From Lysobacteraceae bacterium 2PB (GTDB taxonomy: Bacteria; Pseudomonadota; Gammaproteobacteria; Xanthomonadales; Xanthomonadaceae): DNA of 64,000 nt. The stretch lies in NCBI GenBank assembly GCA_005502915.1, contig SCMT01000021.1, forward strand, positions 1 through 64,000, written 5' to 3'. Of the stretch, positions 8,746 through 19,231 are shown piece after piece. The notes below the pieces were generated by a model. It searched no databases. It was given only the letters and a program-made list of their open reading frames with translations, and had not been told where the DNA came from. The stretch's first letter is position 1, and the number at the start of each line of letters is the position of its first letter. Both the position numbers and the translations under genes were made by a program.

Positions 8746-9540
8746 TCATGTGATGTCGTAGTCGACATCGATGATTTCCTCGAGCACCGAACGGCCAGCG
8801 ATGTTCACCATCGCTATGCAGACGCGACGCAGGTGATATTGCTCCGAGACCCGTACCCAACGACGCACTGTGCCCTTGCCATTGACTCGGGCGTCGCTGG
8901 ACGCATACGACCCGTCGCCATCGATCACGGCGATGGCCCAGACATCGAGTCCGTGCTCCGATTCGACTTCGTAGTCGATGTCGACTTCGATGTACGTGCC
9001 GCTGCGAAGTGAGGCAGGGAACGGTGGCTTGAAGCGCACGTCCGTGATGCGGACATTCTTGCCGTCGTCGGCGAGCGCTTCCATTTCTTCATTGCAGACA
9101 TAGGTGAACTTGTAGGGATAGGTCCGGTTGAGCAGGTTTTCACCATGCAGCGTGGCAACCGAAATCCGTACACCTTCGACCTCGCCGGGTTCGTACAGAC
9201 AGAATGTGCGCGTGGCGGTTCCGTGTCCCGACTTCAGTTCGGATGAGGAGGGCTCGTAACGCCCATCTTTGCCGGGTGCTTCGCCACGAGCCCAGAAATG
9301 TAGCGGGCCGCGGGGTCTGGAATAGGCGTATTTGATGGTGACACGGACCTGTTCGTGCGCCTTCAGCGTGCTGCCGGGCGGTGGGTCGAACTTGATGTCG
9401 AGGATGCGGAAATCGGTGTCCGACTTCTTGCGGGGTTTGCGAACACCTTTGGCCTGCTTGTCTTCATCCAGCAGTGTATAGCCGTAGATGACGAACGCGA
9501 TGAACACGCAGATACCGCCTAGAATCATGCCGAGGATCAT
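8746..9540 (-). CDS. Membrane-anchored protein with two repeated beta domains
   Basis: I do not recognise this 264-residue protein. Residues 2-23 form one membrane helix, followed by a basic patch (KQAKGVRKPRKK), so the rest is probably outside the cytoplasm. The outside part is an internal duplication. DFRILDIKFDPPPGSTL (about 44-60) and NVRITDVRFKPPFPASL (about 160-176) begin two matching stretches of about 110 residues, each continuing into a VxxxIxY strand and a W-A-x-G/V turn. The pattern looks immunoglobulin-like. Codon use is less GC-biased than its neighbours, which hints at acquisition. Confidence 0.6.
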   Translation of the reverse strand: MILGMILGGICVFIAFVIYGYTLLDEDKQAKGVRKPRKKSDTDFRILDIKFDPPPGSTLKAHEQVRVTIKYAYSRPRGPLHFWARGEAPGKDGRYEPSSSELKSGHGTATRTFCLYEPGEVEGVRISVATLHGENLLNRTYPYKFTYVCNEEMEALADDGKNVRITDVRFKPPFPASLRSGTYIEVDIDYEVESEHGLDVWAIAVIDGDGSYASSDARVNGKGTVRRWVRVSEQYHLRRVCIAMVNIAGRSVLEEIIDVDYDIT

Positions 9541-9580
9541 GAGTGTGTCTCGAAAGGGTGGGGTGGCAAGCCATCCGGAC

Positions 9581-10588
9581 TTAAACTGCGTAGAACTCCC
9601 GATACCACGCCACGAAATTCTTCACGCCCACTTCCACCGGCGTGGCCGGCGAATACCCGGTGTCGCGGGTGAGTGCGGACACGTCGGCGGCGGTGTCGGG
9701 CACGTCGCCGGGCTGCAGGGGCAGCAGGTTCATCGTCGCCTTGCGGCCGAGGCAGTCTTCCAGCACTTCGATGTAGCGCAGCAGCTGCACCGGACTGTTG
9801 TTGCCGATGTTGTAGACGCGGTACGGCGCGGACGAGGTGGCGGGTGTCGGGTTCAGCGGGTCGTGGGTCGGGTCGGGGCCGGGCACGCGGTCGAGGGTAC
9901 GGATCACGCCTTCGACGATGTCGTCGATGTAGGTGAAATCCCGGGTGTGCTTGCCGTGGTTGAACACGTCGATCGGTTCGCCGGCGAGGATCTTCTTCGT
10001 GAACAGGAACAGCGCCATGTCCGGGCGGCCCCAAGGGCCGTAGACCGTGAAGAAGCGCAGGCCGGTGGTCGGCAGGCCGAACAGGTGGCTGTAGGTGTGC
10101 GCCATCAGCTCGTTGGCCTTCTTGCTGGCCGCGTACAGGCTGACCGGGTGATCCACGCTGTCCTCCACCGCGAACGGCAGCTTGCGGTTGGCACCGTAGA
10201 CCGAACTGGACGAGGCGTAGACCAGGTGCTCGATGCCGCGATGGCGGCAGGCTTCGAGGATGTTGAGGAAGCCGACGATGTTGCTGTCGACGTAGGCGTG
10301 CGGGTTCTCCAGCGAGTAGCGCACGCCGGCCTGCGCGGCGAGGTTGACCACGCGGTCGGGCTTGAAGCTGTCGAAGGCCGCTTCCAGCGTCGCGCGGTCC
10401 TCCAGCGAGCCCTTCACGAACGAGAACCCGGGCAGCGGCGTGAGCCGGGCGAGGCGGGCGTCCTTCAGCGCCGGATCGTAGTAATCGTTGAGGTTGTCGT
10501 AGCCCAGCACCGTGTCGCCACGGGCGATCAGGCGCTCGGTGAGCTTGGAGCCGATGAAGCCGGCGGCGCCGGTGACGAGAACGCGCAT
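9581..10588 (-). CDS. NAD-dependent nucleotide-sugar epimerase (UDP-glucuronate 4-epimerase type)
   Basis: This 335-residue extended short-chain dehydrogenase has the NAD loop GAAGFIG (7-13) and the catalytic set Ser127-129, Tyr152 and Lys156 (YAASKKA). The run [20 protein letters not shown] and the [15 protein letters not shown] motif are characteristic of UDP-glucuronate 4-epimerases, which make UDP-galacturonate for surface polysaccharides. It lies with a nucleotide-sugar dehydrogenase (11080-12384) and galE (12614-13630), so the three probably supply sugars for exopolysaccharide or O-antigen. The exact substrate is inferred from motif similarity. Confidence 0.85.
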   Translation of the reverse strand: MRVLVTGAAGFIGSKLTERLIARGDTVLGYDNLNDYYDPALKDARLARLTPLPGFSFVKGSLEDRATLEAAFDSFKPDRVVNLAAQAGVRYSLENPHAYVDSNIVGFLNILEACRHRGIEHLVYASSSSVYGANRKLPFAVEDSVDHPVSLYAASKKANELMAHTYSHLFGLPTTGLRFFTVYGPWGRPDMALFLFTKKILAGEPIDVFNHGKHTRDFTYIDDIVEGVIRTLDRVPGPDPTHDPLNPTPATSSAPYRVYNIGNNSPVQLLRYIEVLEDCLGRKATMNLLPLQPGDVPDTAADVSALTRDTGYSPATPVEVGVKNFVAWYREFYAV

Positions 10589-10662
10589 GGGGGTCGCCTG
10601 TTCGTTGCGGAAGCGGGGTGCCTCGGCATTGTCTCGCCGTTTCGGCGGTGAATCCAGCCGAT

Positions 10663-11073
10663 TCAGGGCTTTTGTTCGGGGCCGCGTGCCTGGACGATCC
10701 GGTTCCACACGTCTTGGCTGCTCGTGGTTTGCCGGACGCCGTGGAGGGCACGGCGGAACACCGGATCGCGCCGGGCTTCGACTTCGATGCGATCGATGAA
10801 AGCATCGCCGCACTCGCCGATCAGGTCTTCGATCGGACCCGCTGCGAGCATGCCAAGCGTCCATTCGGAAGGCCGCTTGGCAACGACTTTCAGGATGAAA
10901 CGCCAGATGGCTTCAGCCTGCGGTTTGCCGACGCCGAATGCCGAAGATGCAGGCTCCGATGCCAATGTCGCATCTTCCCGCTGCTGGTCGTTCATTGGTT
11001 GCTCGTGGTGCGCAGCGATGTAGGCATCGACCCACGCGTCGAGCTGCGCCTCGCTGTCGAACGGCCAGGCCAT
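10663..11073 (-). CDS. DUF6869-like small protein
   Basis: This 136-residue soluble protein contains [43 protein letters not shown] and a late DVWNRI segment, an arrangement I associate with the uncharacterised DUF6869 family. It sits 6 nt after the nucleotide-sugar dehydrogenase on the same strand and may be co-transcribed with it, although no sugar-related role is suggested. It is predicted all-helical. Members of such families are often immunity-like or housekeeping orphans, and I assign no function. Confidence 0.6.
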   Translation of the reverse strand: MAWPFDSEAQLDAWVDAYIAAHHEQPMNDQQREDATLASEPASSAFGVGKPQAEAIWRFILKVVAKRPSEWTLGMLAAGPIEDLIGECGDAFIDRIEVEARRDPVFRRALHGVRQTTSSQDVWNRIVQARGPEQKP

Positions 11074-11079
11074 CGGGCC

Positions 11080-12384
11080 TTACAGCCGCCCGTCCACCTG
11101 ATCGCGCGGCAGCAGGCCCTTGACGTCGAACAGCACGGCGCCGGGCTTGCCGAAGCGGCGAATGCCGTCGACGCCCAGCTCGGCGAATTCGCGGTGCGAC
11201 ACCGCCAGGATCACGGCGTCGTACGCGCCGTCGGCCGGTTCGGGGGTCATGCTGAGGCCGTATTCCTCGTGGGCGAGGTGCGCGTCGACCCAGGGGTCGT
11301 GCACGTCGACCTGCGCGTTGTAGCTGCGCAGCTCGGCGAGGATGTCGACCACGCGCGTGTTGCGCAGGTCGGGGCAGTTTTCCTTGAAGGCCAGGCCGAG
11401 CACGAGGATCCGTGCATTCGCCGTGGGCAGGCCGCGACGTGTCATTTCCTTGATCGTGCATTGGGCGACGTGCTGGCCCATGCCGTCGTTGATGCGGCGG
11501 CCGGCGAGGATCACGTCCGGGTGGTAGCCGATCTGCTGTGCCTTGTGCGTGAGGTAATAGGGATCGACGCCGATGCAGTGGCCGCCGACCAGGCCGGGCT
11601 TGAACGGCAGGAAGTTCCACTTCGTGCCGGAAGCGGCCAGCACTTCGTGGGTGTCGATGCCGAGGCGATGGAAGATCAGCGACAGTTCGTTGATGAGCGC
11701 GATGTTGACGTCGCGCTGGATGTTCTCGATGACCTTGGCCGCTTCGGCCACGCGGATGCTGCTGGCCTTGTGGGTGCCTGCAGTGATGATGCTGGCGTAC
11801 AGGGCGTCGACGAAATCGGCGACCTCGGGCGTGGAGCCGGAGGTGACCTTCATGATCGTTTCCAGGCGATGCTGGTGGTCGCCCGGGTTGATGCGCTCGG
11901 GGCTGTAGCCGGCGTAGAAGTCGACGTTGAATGCCAGGCCGGACTCGCGCTCGACGATCGGCACGCAGGTTTCTTCGGTCGCGCCGGGATAGACGGTGGA
12001 TTCGTAGATCGCCACGCCGCCCTTGCGGATCGCGCGGCCCACGGTGCGGCTGGCCGATTCGAGCGGACGCAGGTCGGGGCGCTTGTACTCGTCGATCGGC
12101 GTCGGCACGGTGACGATGAAGACGTTGCAGCCCTCCAGATCCTTCGCGTCGCAGCTGAAGGACAACTGGTCGGCGGCGCGCAGTTCGTCCTCGCTGGTTT
12201 CGAGGGTGCGGTCGTGGAAGGTCTTGAGTTCGGCGACGCGCTGCGTGTCGATGTCGAAGCCGACCACCGGATAGCGCTTGCCGAAGGCCGCGGCGAGCGG
12301 CAGGCCGACGTAGCCCAGGCCGATGATGGCGATGCGGACGTTGTCGAGCCTGGGGAGGTCTTGGGCGGGGCGTGCAGCCTGCAT
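11080..12384 (-). CDS. Nucleotide-sugar dehydrogenase (TviB/WbpO type)
   Basis: This enzyme oxidises a UDP-sugar at C6 to the uronic acid with two NAD+. The 434-residue protein is full length: Rossmann loop GLGYVG (22-27), EST near 128-130, the lysine of AEAAKVIEN (Lys217), and the catalytic Cys270 in [12 protein letters not shown]. The segments [12 protein letters not shown] and [14 protein letters not shown] place it with the Vi-antigen/WbpO-like UDP-N-acetyl-hexosamine dehydrogenases rather than with UDP-glucose 6-dehydrogenases. It is adjacent to the epimerase at 9581-10588 and divergent from galE, with a 229-bp promoter region between. Confidence 0.87.
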   Translation of the reverse strand: MQAARPAQDLPRLDNVRIAIIGLGYVGLPLAAAFGKRYPVVGFDIDTQRVAELKTFHDRTLETSEDELRAADQLSFSCDAKDLEGCNVFIVTVPTPIDEYKRPDLRPLESASRTVGRAIRKGGVAIYESTVYPGATEETCVPIVERESGLAFNVDFYAGYSPERINPGDHQHRLETIMKVTSGSTPEVADFVDALYASIITAGTHKASSIRVAEAAKVIENIQRDVNIALINELSLIFHRLGIDTHEVLAASGTKWNFLPFKPGLVGGHCIGVDPYYLTHKAQQIGYHPDVILAGRRINDGMGQHVAQCTIKEMTRRGLPTANARILVLGLAFKENCPDLRNTRVVDILAELRSYNAQVDVHDPWVDAHLAHEEYGLSMTPEPADGAYDAVILAVSHREFAELGVDGIRRFGKPGAVLFDVKGLLPRDQVDGRL

Positions 12385-12613
12385 CGTGCGGTGTTCCGGG
12401 AAGTCGTGAGCGTATGGGCTGAAAGTCTAGCAGCCGGGTTGCCGGCGGCGGCGCAATGCCGCACCATGGCCGCTGCCGTGATGGGCGTTGGCAGAAAGGA
12501 CGCGGAAAGCGCGTCGATCCGGCCATTCCGCGATGCGATATCCGCCTGGCGATGCCTCTGTCGTGCCGCATCGTCTGTCCCGGCAGTCTGTTCACCAACG
12601 GAAGTCTTCTTCG

Positions 12614-13630
12614 ATGCGAGTCCTGGTCTGCGGCGGTGCCGGTTATATCGGCAGCCATACCTGCGTGGCGCTGGCCGAACGCGGCCACGAGGTGATGGTG
12701 GTCGACAACTTCTGCAACAGTTCGCCGGCCGTCGGGGAGCGCTTGCAGCGCATTACCGGGCAGGCGCCGAACCTGGTCCGTCTGGACATACGGGATGCAG
12801 AGGCCCTCGGCAGGCTGTTCTCCAGTGACCGCTTCGATGCGGTGATCCACTTCGCCGCGCTCAAGGCCGTCGGCGAGTCCTGCGAGAAGCCGCTGGACTA
12901 CTTCGACAACAACATCGCCGGCACGATCGCGCTGCTGAAGGCGATGCAGGCGGCGGGCGTGCGCCGCCTGGTGTTCAGTTCCTCGGCGACGGTCTACGGT
13001 GATCCGGCCTCGGTGCCGATCGGCGAGGACGCCGCGCTCTCGGCGACCAATCCCTACGGTCGCACCAAACTGGTGATGGAACAGCTGATCGGAGATGTCT
13101 GCGCCGCCGATCACGCATGGCAGGCGATCAGCCTGCGCTACTTCAATCCGGTGGGCGCGCATCCGTCGGGCCTGATCGGCGAATCGCCGAACGGCATCCC
13201 CAACAACCTGATGCCCTACATCTGCCAAGTCGCCGTGGGCAAACGCGAGCGCCTGCAGGTCTTCGGCGGCGACTGGCCGACCATCGACGGCACCGGCGTG
13301 CGCGACTACATCCACGTGATGGACCTGGCGCAGGCGCACGTGCACGCGCTCGAAGCGCTGGACGGCGTGCAGGGCCACCTGCCGCTGAACCTCGGCGTCG
13401 GGCGCGGGGTGAGCGTGCTGGAACTGGTGCGTGCCTTCGAGGCCGCGAGCGGGCGCGCGGTGCCGTACGCCATCGTCGATCGCCGCGCCGGCGATGTCGC
13501 GGAGGTCTATGCCGACCCCGCGCGCGCCGAACGCATCCTCGGCTGGCGCGCCACGCGCGATGTCGACGACATGTGCCGCGATGCCTGGCGCTGGCAGTCG
13601 ATGAACCCCGACGGCTACGCGGACGGCTGA
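12614..13630 (+). CDS. galE: UDP-glucose 4-epimerase
   Basis: This enzyme interconverts UDP-glucose and UDP-galactose, and supplies galactose for surface glycans. The 338-residue length is typical. GGAGYIG (7-13) binds NAD, and Ser124 (FSSSATVYG) with Tyr148 and Lys152 (YGRTK) form the catalytic triad. The GIPNNLMPYICQVAVG and GVRDYIHVMDLA motifs are classic GalE. The ATG at 12614 was chosen because the Rossmann strand starts immediately. Its last 16 bases overlap the 3' end of the convergent hydrolase gene. Confidence 0.95.
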   Translation: MRVLVCGGAGYIGSHTCVALAERGHEVMVVDNFCNSSPAVGERLQRITGQAPNLVRLDIRDAEALGRLFSSDRFDAVIHFAALKAVGESCEKPLDYFDNNIAGTIALLKAMQAAGVRRLVFSSSATVYGDPASVPIGEDAALSATNPYGRTKLVMEQLIGDVCAADHAWQAISLRYFNPVGAHPSGLIGESPNGIPNNLMPYICQVAVGKRERLQVFGGDWPTIDGTGVRDYIHVMDLAQAHVHALEALDGVQGHLPLNLGVGRGVSVLELVRAFEAASGRAVPYAIVDRRAGDVAEVYADPARAERILGWRATRDVDDMCRDAWRWQSMNPDGYADG

Positions 13631-14498
13631 CCGAGGCCGGCGGCCAGCGCCCGCGCCACGGCATAGGGGCGCTGCATCCAGGCGAAGTGATCGGCCCTCG
13701 TGCCCAGCGTGGATGCGTCGAGCGTGCTGCAGCGCAGTCCAGTCGTGCGCATCTTGCCGAGCAGGAAGTCGAGTGACGATCGCGGCGCCAGCCAGTCATC
13801 GGCCAACAGCACCGCATCCGTGTCGACCGCGACGCTGGACAGCGCGGCTTCGAGATCGCGGGTCATCCCCGCGCCGGCATAACGACCGCTGAGCGCCGTG
13901 CGTGACCAGTCGCGCATCACGCCACGCGCCTCCTTGCCGCCGAAACCGATGGCACGGCCGGGCAGGGCGCCGCGGCGGTCGGCCAGCCAGGGCAGGAAGC
14001 GGTAGGCCAGCGGCAGCAGCCAGCGTCGCGGACGCGGGAATGCCGGCCAGTAGGGCGCGCCGCTGGCGACCAGCCACAAGCGCGAGGCGAACGTGGGTTC
14101 CAGGCCCAGCAGGCAGGCCGCGAGCTGCCCGCCGAGGCTGTGTCCGCCGACGATGTGCGGCACGCCCGGCGCCCGCGCGCGCATCGCGGCGAGGCTGGCG
14201 GGCAGGTCGTGGTCGAGCAGTTCGCGATAGCCCCAGTTGCTGTCGTGGCCGGCGCGACGGTCGCTGCTGCCGTGGCCGCGCCATTCGTGCACGAACACCG
14301 CGACGCCGTGTCGGTTCAGGGCGTCGGCGAACGAGAGGTAATGGCGGGCGGCGACGCCCAGCGCGGGAATCCACAGCAGGCTGGCGACCACCCTCTCGGG
14401 TTGGCGTGCGAGCAGTCGGTAGCGATGGCCGTCGCCGGCTTCGACCGGCAGGCCGTCGCCCTCGGCGGGGCGTTCGGGATCGAGCGCGTCGGAAGGCT

Positions 14499-14502
<4 letters not shown>
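13615..14502 (-). CDS. Alpha/beta hydrolase
   Basis: This 295-residue hydrolase has the nucleophile elbow GHSLGG (120-125, Ser122), an oxyanion-side segment FVHEWRGHGSS, a likely acidic residue in VLLADDWLAP and a C-terminal His in RADHFAW. This is a complete esterase/lipase-type triad. The best start is a TTG at 14500-14502 overlapping the thiD stop as TTGA, since no ATG lies early enough to keep the first strands. It is co-directional with thiD and overlaps the 3' end of galE. The substrate is unknown. Confidence 0.78.
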
Positions 14503-15323
<821 letters not shown>

Positions 15324-15366
15324 GCGGTGATTGTCGCTCGGCAACGGGGGGCTCCGCACCTCGAAT

Positions 15367-16038
15367 TTACGACAGTTCGTGCCGTTTCCAGTGTCGGTGC
15401 GCGACGTAGGCGATGGCAATCGTGCCTGTCAGCACGGCCGGCACCGCCAGCGCGCGATAGGCCCACAGTCGGAACAGCCAGGCGCCGAGCACCGCGCCGA
15501 TCAGGAAGCCGGCGATGATCAGGGCGCTCAGTCGCAGCCGGCGGGTCTGCAGCGGCAGGCCGCGCAGCGCATGACCCAGGCCGATGCCGAGGTCGGTGAA
15601 CATGCCGCTGAGGTGCGTGGTGCGGATCACCGCGCCACTGTAGGTCGTAGCCATCGCGTTCTGCAGGCCGCAGGCCATCGCCGCCGTCCAGGCGCCGAGG
15701 ATCCACTGCCGTTCCAGCATCGGGATCGAGGCGAACAGCAGCAGCGAGACGCCGCCCAGTGCGACGCCGTAGCGACGGCCCAGCTTCAGGGTGCTGTCCT
15801 GCACGATCAGGCCGCTGAGCATCGCGCCGAGCACGAAGGCCACGATCACGCCGCCCAGGTGCAGGGCCTTGCCGACGTCGGCCGTCGACAGGGCATCGCC
15901 GAGCAGCGTGGTCGTACCGGTGAGATGGGTGATCGCCTGGTGTTCGAAACCCAGGTAACCGACGACGTTGACCATCCCGCCGATGCACGACAGCGCGAAC
16001 GCGCCGATCCACACCCAGCGCGGCAGGTGCACGCCCAT
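15367..16038 (-). CDS. YoaK-family (DUF1275) membrane protein
   Basis: This inner-membrane protein of 223 residues has about six hydrophobic helices. It contains the family's early GGMVNVVGYLGFEHQAITHLTGTTT-like region (about residues 20-44) and the repeat-like AMACGLQNAMATTYSGAVIRTTHLSGM (about 118-144) at the middle. DUF1275 proteins are conserved but of unproven function. The start at 16038 is one base after the stop of the acetyltransferase gene, so the two are probably co-translated. Confidence 0.85.
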   Translation of the reverse strand: MGVHLPRWVWIGAFALSCIGGMVNVVGYLGFEHQAITHLTGTTTLLGDALSTADVGKALHLGGVIVAFVLGAMLSGLIVQDSTLKLGRRYGVALGGVSLLLFASIPMLERQWILGAWTAAMACGLQNAMATTYSGAVIRTTHLSGMFTDLGIGLGHALRGLPLQTRRLRLSALIIAGFLIGAVLGAWLFRLWAYRALAVPAVLTGTIAIAYVAHRHWKRHELS

Positions 16039-16039
16039 C

Positions 16040-16609
16040 TCAGTCGCCTCCGGCGTCGGCGGGCGAAGCCGGGAGGTCGCGCGGCAGCAGCGAGAACACG
16101 ACGGCATCGCAGGCCCTGCCTTCGAACACGATCGCATCGCGCGCGATGCCCTCGCAGACCGCACCCAGCTTGATCGCGACCCGCAGGCTGGCGCGGTTGT
16201 CCGGCTGGACGAGGATCGCGATGCGCTGCAGGCCGAGGACATCGAACCCGAAGCGCGCGGCCTGTCGTGCCGCAGCCACGGCCACGCCACGGCCACGGGC
16301 CGCATCGCCGACCCAGTAACCCATGTGCGCGGAGCGATAGGCGGGGATGCGATGGTTCAGTCCGACGCCGCCGAGCAGCGCGCCGGATGGGGCATCGAAC
16401 ACGCCGAAGTGATGTTCCTCGTCGGTCTCTCGCACCCGTTCGCAATGCGCGATCCATGCGCGCGCCGCCGCGAGGTCGTAGGCCTCGGTCGCCCACGGCA
16501 GCCAGCGCGACAGCGTCGGCAGCGAGGCGCGGACGGCGGCGTGCAGGGCGTCGGCATCCTCCGCGCCAAGGGCGCGGAGGTGGAGGCGCGATGGCGCATC
16601 CGCCGACAT
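16040..16609 (-). CDS. GNAT N-acetyltransferase (RimJ/RimL type)
   Basis: This 189-residue GNAT protein has the acceptor-side start RLHLRALGAEDADALHAAV, the strand HFGVFDAPSGALLGGVGL and the acetyl-CoA loop MGYWVGDAARGRGVAVAAARQ (about residues 112-132), followed by the late ALQRIAILVQPDNRASLRVA. It resembles the RimJ/RimL group that acetylates ribosomal-protein N-termini or small amines. The substrate is unknown. It is 10 nt after phoH-like and adjacent to the DUF1275 gene, in the same operon direction. Confidence 0.87.
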   Translation of the reverse strand: MSADAPSRLHLRALGAEDADALHAAVRASLPTLSRWLPWATEAYDLAAARAWIAHCERVRETDEEHHFGVFDAPSGALLGGVGLNHRIPAYRSAHMGYWVGDAARGRGVAVAAARQAARFGFDVLGLQRIAILVQPDNRASLRVAIKLGAVCEGIARDAIVFEGRACDAVVFSLLPRDLPASPADAGGD

Positions 16610-16619
16610 GGCCGCCGCG

Positions 16620-18023
16620 TCAGAGCACTTCCGACGCGTAGTCCGCCAGGCGCGAACGTTCGCCGCGCTTGAGGGTGATGTGCGCGCTGTGCGCCCAGCC
16701 CTTGAAGCGGTCGACGGCGTAGGTCAGGCCGGAGGTCGTCTCGGTGAGGTAGGGCGTGTCGATCTGTTCGACGTTGCCCAGGCAGACGATCTTGGTGCCC
16801 GGGCCGGCGCGGGTGATCAGCGTCTTCATCTGCTTCGGCGTGAGGTTCTGCGCCTCGTCGAGGATCAGCCACCGGGTCAGGAAGGTGCGGCCGCGCATGA
16901 AATTCAGCGAACGGATCTTGATCCGCGAGGCGAGCAGGTCGTTGGTCGCCGCGCGGCCCCAGCTGCCGCCGTCCTGGGTGTTGGGCATCAGCACTTCCAG
17001 GTTGTCGGTCAGCGCGCCCATCCACGGCGTCATCTTTTCCTCTTCCGTACCGGGCAGGAAGCCGATGTCCTCGCCGACGCTGACCGTCGCGCGGGTCATG
17101 ATGATCTCGCGGTAGCGCTGCTGGTCCATCGTCTGCGCCAGGCCTGCGGCGAGCGCGAGCAGGGTCTTGCCGGTGCCGGCGGTGCCGAGCAGGGTGACGA
17201 AGTCGATCTCCGGGTCCATCAGCGCGTTGAGCGCGAAGTTCTGCTCGCGGTTGCGCGCAGCGATGCCCCACACGGCGTGCTGGTGGCTGCGGTAGTCGTC
17301 GACGATCTGCAGTGTCACCTTGTCGCCCTCGATGCGCGCCACGCGCATCTCGGTGTCGGCGTCGCCGGGCAGGTAGAGGAACTGGTTCGGATACCACTCG
17401 TCGTCCTCACTGCGGAGGATTTCGTAGAACGTGCGGCCCTTTTCGGTCCAGGAGCGCAGGTCCTTGCTGTAGCGCGACCAGAAATCCTCCGGCAGCGGCG
17501 TGGAACCGGTATAGAGCAAGCTGAAATCGTCCAGCGCGCGGTCGTTCTCGTAATCCTCGGACGCGATGCCGGCGATCGAAGCCTTGATGCGCAGGTTGAT
17601 GTCCTTCGACACGAACACCACCGGCACGTCCGGCTCGGTCTCGCGCAGGTGCAGGATCGCGCCGAGGATCTGGTTGTCCGGCATCACCGCGCCGAAGCGC
17701 TTGGCCGAATCGAAGCTGCTGGTCTGGAAGCGCAGCTTGCCGATGCTCTCGGCCGCGCGCAGCTGCAGGCCCTTCGGGCGGCTGAGCGTCAGCCCGGTGG
17801 CGATCCGGTCCGTGCCCTGGCCTTCGATGAGTTCGTTGAGGAAGCGGCTGACCTGGCGCGCGTTGCGGCTGGCTTCGGACGTGCCCTTCTTGGCGTTGTC
17901 GAGCTCCTCGATCACCTGCATCGGCAGGTAGACGTCGTGCTCCTCGAACTTGAACAGCGCGGTCGGGTCGTGCATCAGCACGTTGGTGTCGAGGACGTAG
18001 ATGCGCTTGCCTTTGGTCATCAT
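16620..18023 (-). CDS. PhoH-like ATPase with N-terminal PIN domain (PhoH2/YlaK type)
   Basis: This 467-residue fusion has a PIN-like RNase domain at about 8-150 (VLDTNVLMHDP with Asp12, QVIEELDNAKKG, VFVSKDINLRIKA) and a PhoH P-loop ATPase domain (Walker A GTAGTGKT at 280-287, Walker B LILDEAQN with Asp389-Glu390). PIN-PhoH proteins are proposed to unwind and cut RNA, and the PhoH2 class has been studied in mycobacteria. There is no antitoxin-like gene upstream here, so it looks like the stand-alone housekeeping form. Two adjacent ATGs (18023 and 18020) are possible starts. Confidence 0.9.
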   Translation of the reverse strand: MMTKGKRIYVLDTNVLMHDPTALFKFEEHDVYLPMQVIEELDNAKKGTSEASRNARQVSRFLNELIEGQGTDRIATGLTLSRPKGLQLRAAESIGKLRFQTSSFDSAKRFGAVMPDNQILGAILHLRETEPDVPVVFVSKDINLRIKASIAGIASEDYENDRALDDFSLLYTGSTPLPEDFWSRYSKDLRSWTEKGRTFYEILRSEDDEWYPNQFLYLPGDADTEMRVARIEGDKVTLQIVDDYRSHQHAVWGIAARNREQNFALNALMDPEIDFVTLLGTAGTGKTLLALAAGLAQTMDQQRYREIIMTRATVSVGEDIGFLPGTEEEKMTPWMGALTDNLEVLMPNTQDGGSWGRAATNDLLASRIKIRSLNFMRGRTFLTRWLILDEAQNLTPKQMKTLITRAGPGTKIVCLGNVEQIDTPYLTETTSGLTYAVDRFKGWAHSAHITLKRGERSRLADYASEVL

Positions 18024-18144
18024 GCGGTCGGTGTGCCGATGCTGGGGAAGGGGGACGTGCGATGCCGCGCCGGATCGGGCGGACAGCACAAGACCACCGC
18101 GGCCCGCGAGGCGGGGCGGTGGCCGGGGAGGGGGACGACGGGGA

Positions 18145-18639
18145 TCACTGCGATCGCGCTGCCTTCAGTGCGTCGAACACGGCCTGGGCATGGCCGGCGA
18201 CCTTCACGCCGCGCCATTCCGCCGCCAGGATGCCGCCCGGCGCGATCAGGAAGGTGCTGCGGACGATGCCCAGCACCTTCTTGCCGTACATGTTCTTTTC
18301 CTGGATCACGTCGAAGGCCTTGCACAGCGCTTCGTCGGCGTCGCTGACCAGCGGGAAGTCGAAGCCCTGCTTGGCGCAGAAGTTCTGGTGCGACTTGATC
18401 GAATCGCGCGACACGCCCATGACGTCGCAATCGAGCTTCGCGAACTTCGGCAGCAGCGCGTTGAACTCCAGGCCCTCGGTGGTGCAGCCGGGCGTGGAAT
18501 CCTTCGGATAGAAGTAGAGGACGACCCAGCGCTCGGCGAACGCCGACAGCTTGACGGTCCGGTCGTCGGAGAGCGCCAGCGGCAGCACGAGGGTGGACTT
18601 GGTGAGCGGTTTTCCGAGCTTGGGGGCCGTCATCGTCAA
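18145..18639 (-). CDS. bcp: Peroxiredoxin Bcp/PrxQ
   Basis: This thiol peroxidase reduces H2O2 and organic peroxides, and thioredoxin recycles it. In the 164-residue protein the peroxidatic cysteine is Cys52 in [13 protein letters not shown]. The E. coli-type resolving cysteine five residues later is absent. Instead Cys88 in NFCAKQGF lies 36 residues on, the spacing of the alpha3-type PrxQ described from Xylella. It lies 10 nt downstream of the gcvR-like gene and is probably co-transcribed with it. Confidence 0.92.
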   Translation of the reverse strand: MTMTAPKLGKPLTKSTLVLPLALSDDRTVKLSAFAERWVVLYFYPKDSTPGCTTEGLEFNALLPKFAKLDCDVMGVSRDSIKSHQNFCAKQGFDFPLVSDADEALCKAFDVIQEKNMYGKKVLGIVRSTFLIAPGGILAAEWRGVKVAGHAQAVFDALKAARSQ

Positions 18640-18649
18640 GATTTCATCC

Positions 18650-19231
18650 TCAGAACTTCATCGGGTCCATGATGGCATCGAGGTTCAGGTGGTCGCAGAA
18701 CTCGAGGAAATCGTCGCGCAGGCCGGCGATGTGCATGTCGGCCGGCACGCCGATGGTGAGCTGCGCCGAGAACATCTCCGCGCCGGTCTGCATGGCGCGG
18801 TAGCGCGCGCAGTGCAGGCTTTCGATGGTGATGCCCTGGCGGTCGAAGAAATCCGCCAGCTGGTACAGCACGCCGGGCTTGTCGGCGGCGACCACCTCGA
18901 CCACGTAGGGCAGCAGGTTGGACTGCAGCGGTTTGGGGCCAGTGCGGTACCACATCAGCTTCAGGCCCTCCTCGCGCTCCAGGCGGCTGAGCATGGCCTC
19001 CAGCTTGGCGATCGCGTCCCACGGGCCGATCGCCAGCGCGGTCACCGACACATCCCGGCCGACGGTGGACAGCCGGGCATCGACGAGGTTGCAGCCGCTG
19101 TCCGCGATCCGACTGGTCACCGACAGCAGCGGCGACTGCGGATGCGTCGTGTAGGCGTTGATCAGCAGGTAGTTCTCGTTCGGCGCGGGCCGGGAGACGG
19201 TCGAGGAATCGCTCAAGTTGAAGTCCGCCAA
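18650..19231 (-). CDS. gcvR: GcvR-like ACT-domain regulator
   Basis: This 193-residue protein consists of two ACT-type domains (about 20-95 and 107-180) with [21 protein letters not shown] and [19 protein letters not shown] as the ligand-side loops. It has no DNA-binding domain. In E. coli GcvR binds GcvA and, with glycine, controls the glycine cleavage operon. The gene order gcvR-bcp divergent from dapA resembles E. coli dapA-gcvR-bcp. No gcvA or gcv genes are in the window, so its target here is unknown. Confidence 0.85.
   Translation of the reverse strand: MADFNLSDSSTVSRPAPNENYLLINAYTTHPQSPLLSVTSRIADSGCNLVDARLSTVGRDVSVTALAIGPWDAIAKLEAMLSRLEREEGLKLMWYRTGPKPLQSNLLPYVVEVVAADKPGVLYQLADFFDRQGITIESLHCARYRAMQTGAEMFSAQLTIGVPADMHIAGLRDDFLEFCDHLNLDAIMDPMKF

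Noticed and set aside
16620-18023. PIN-PhoH toxin-antitoxin module
   Set aside because: No small antitoxin gene precedes it. Upstream is the peroxiredoxin gene, so it looks like a stand-alone protein.
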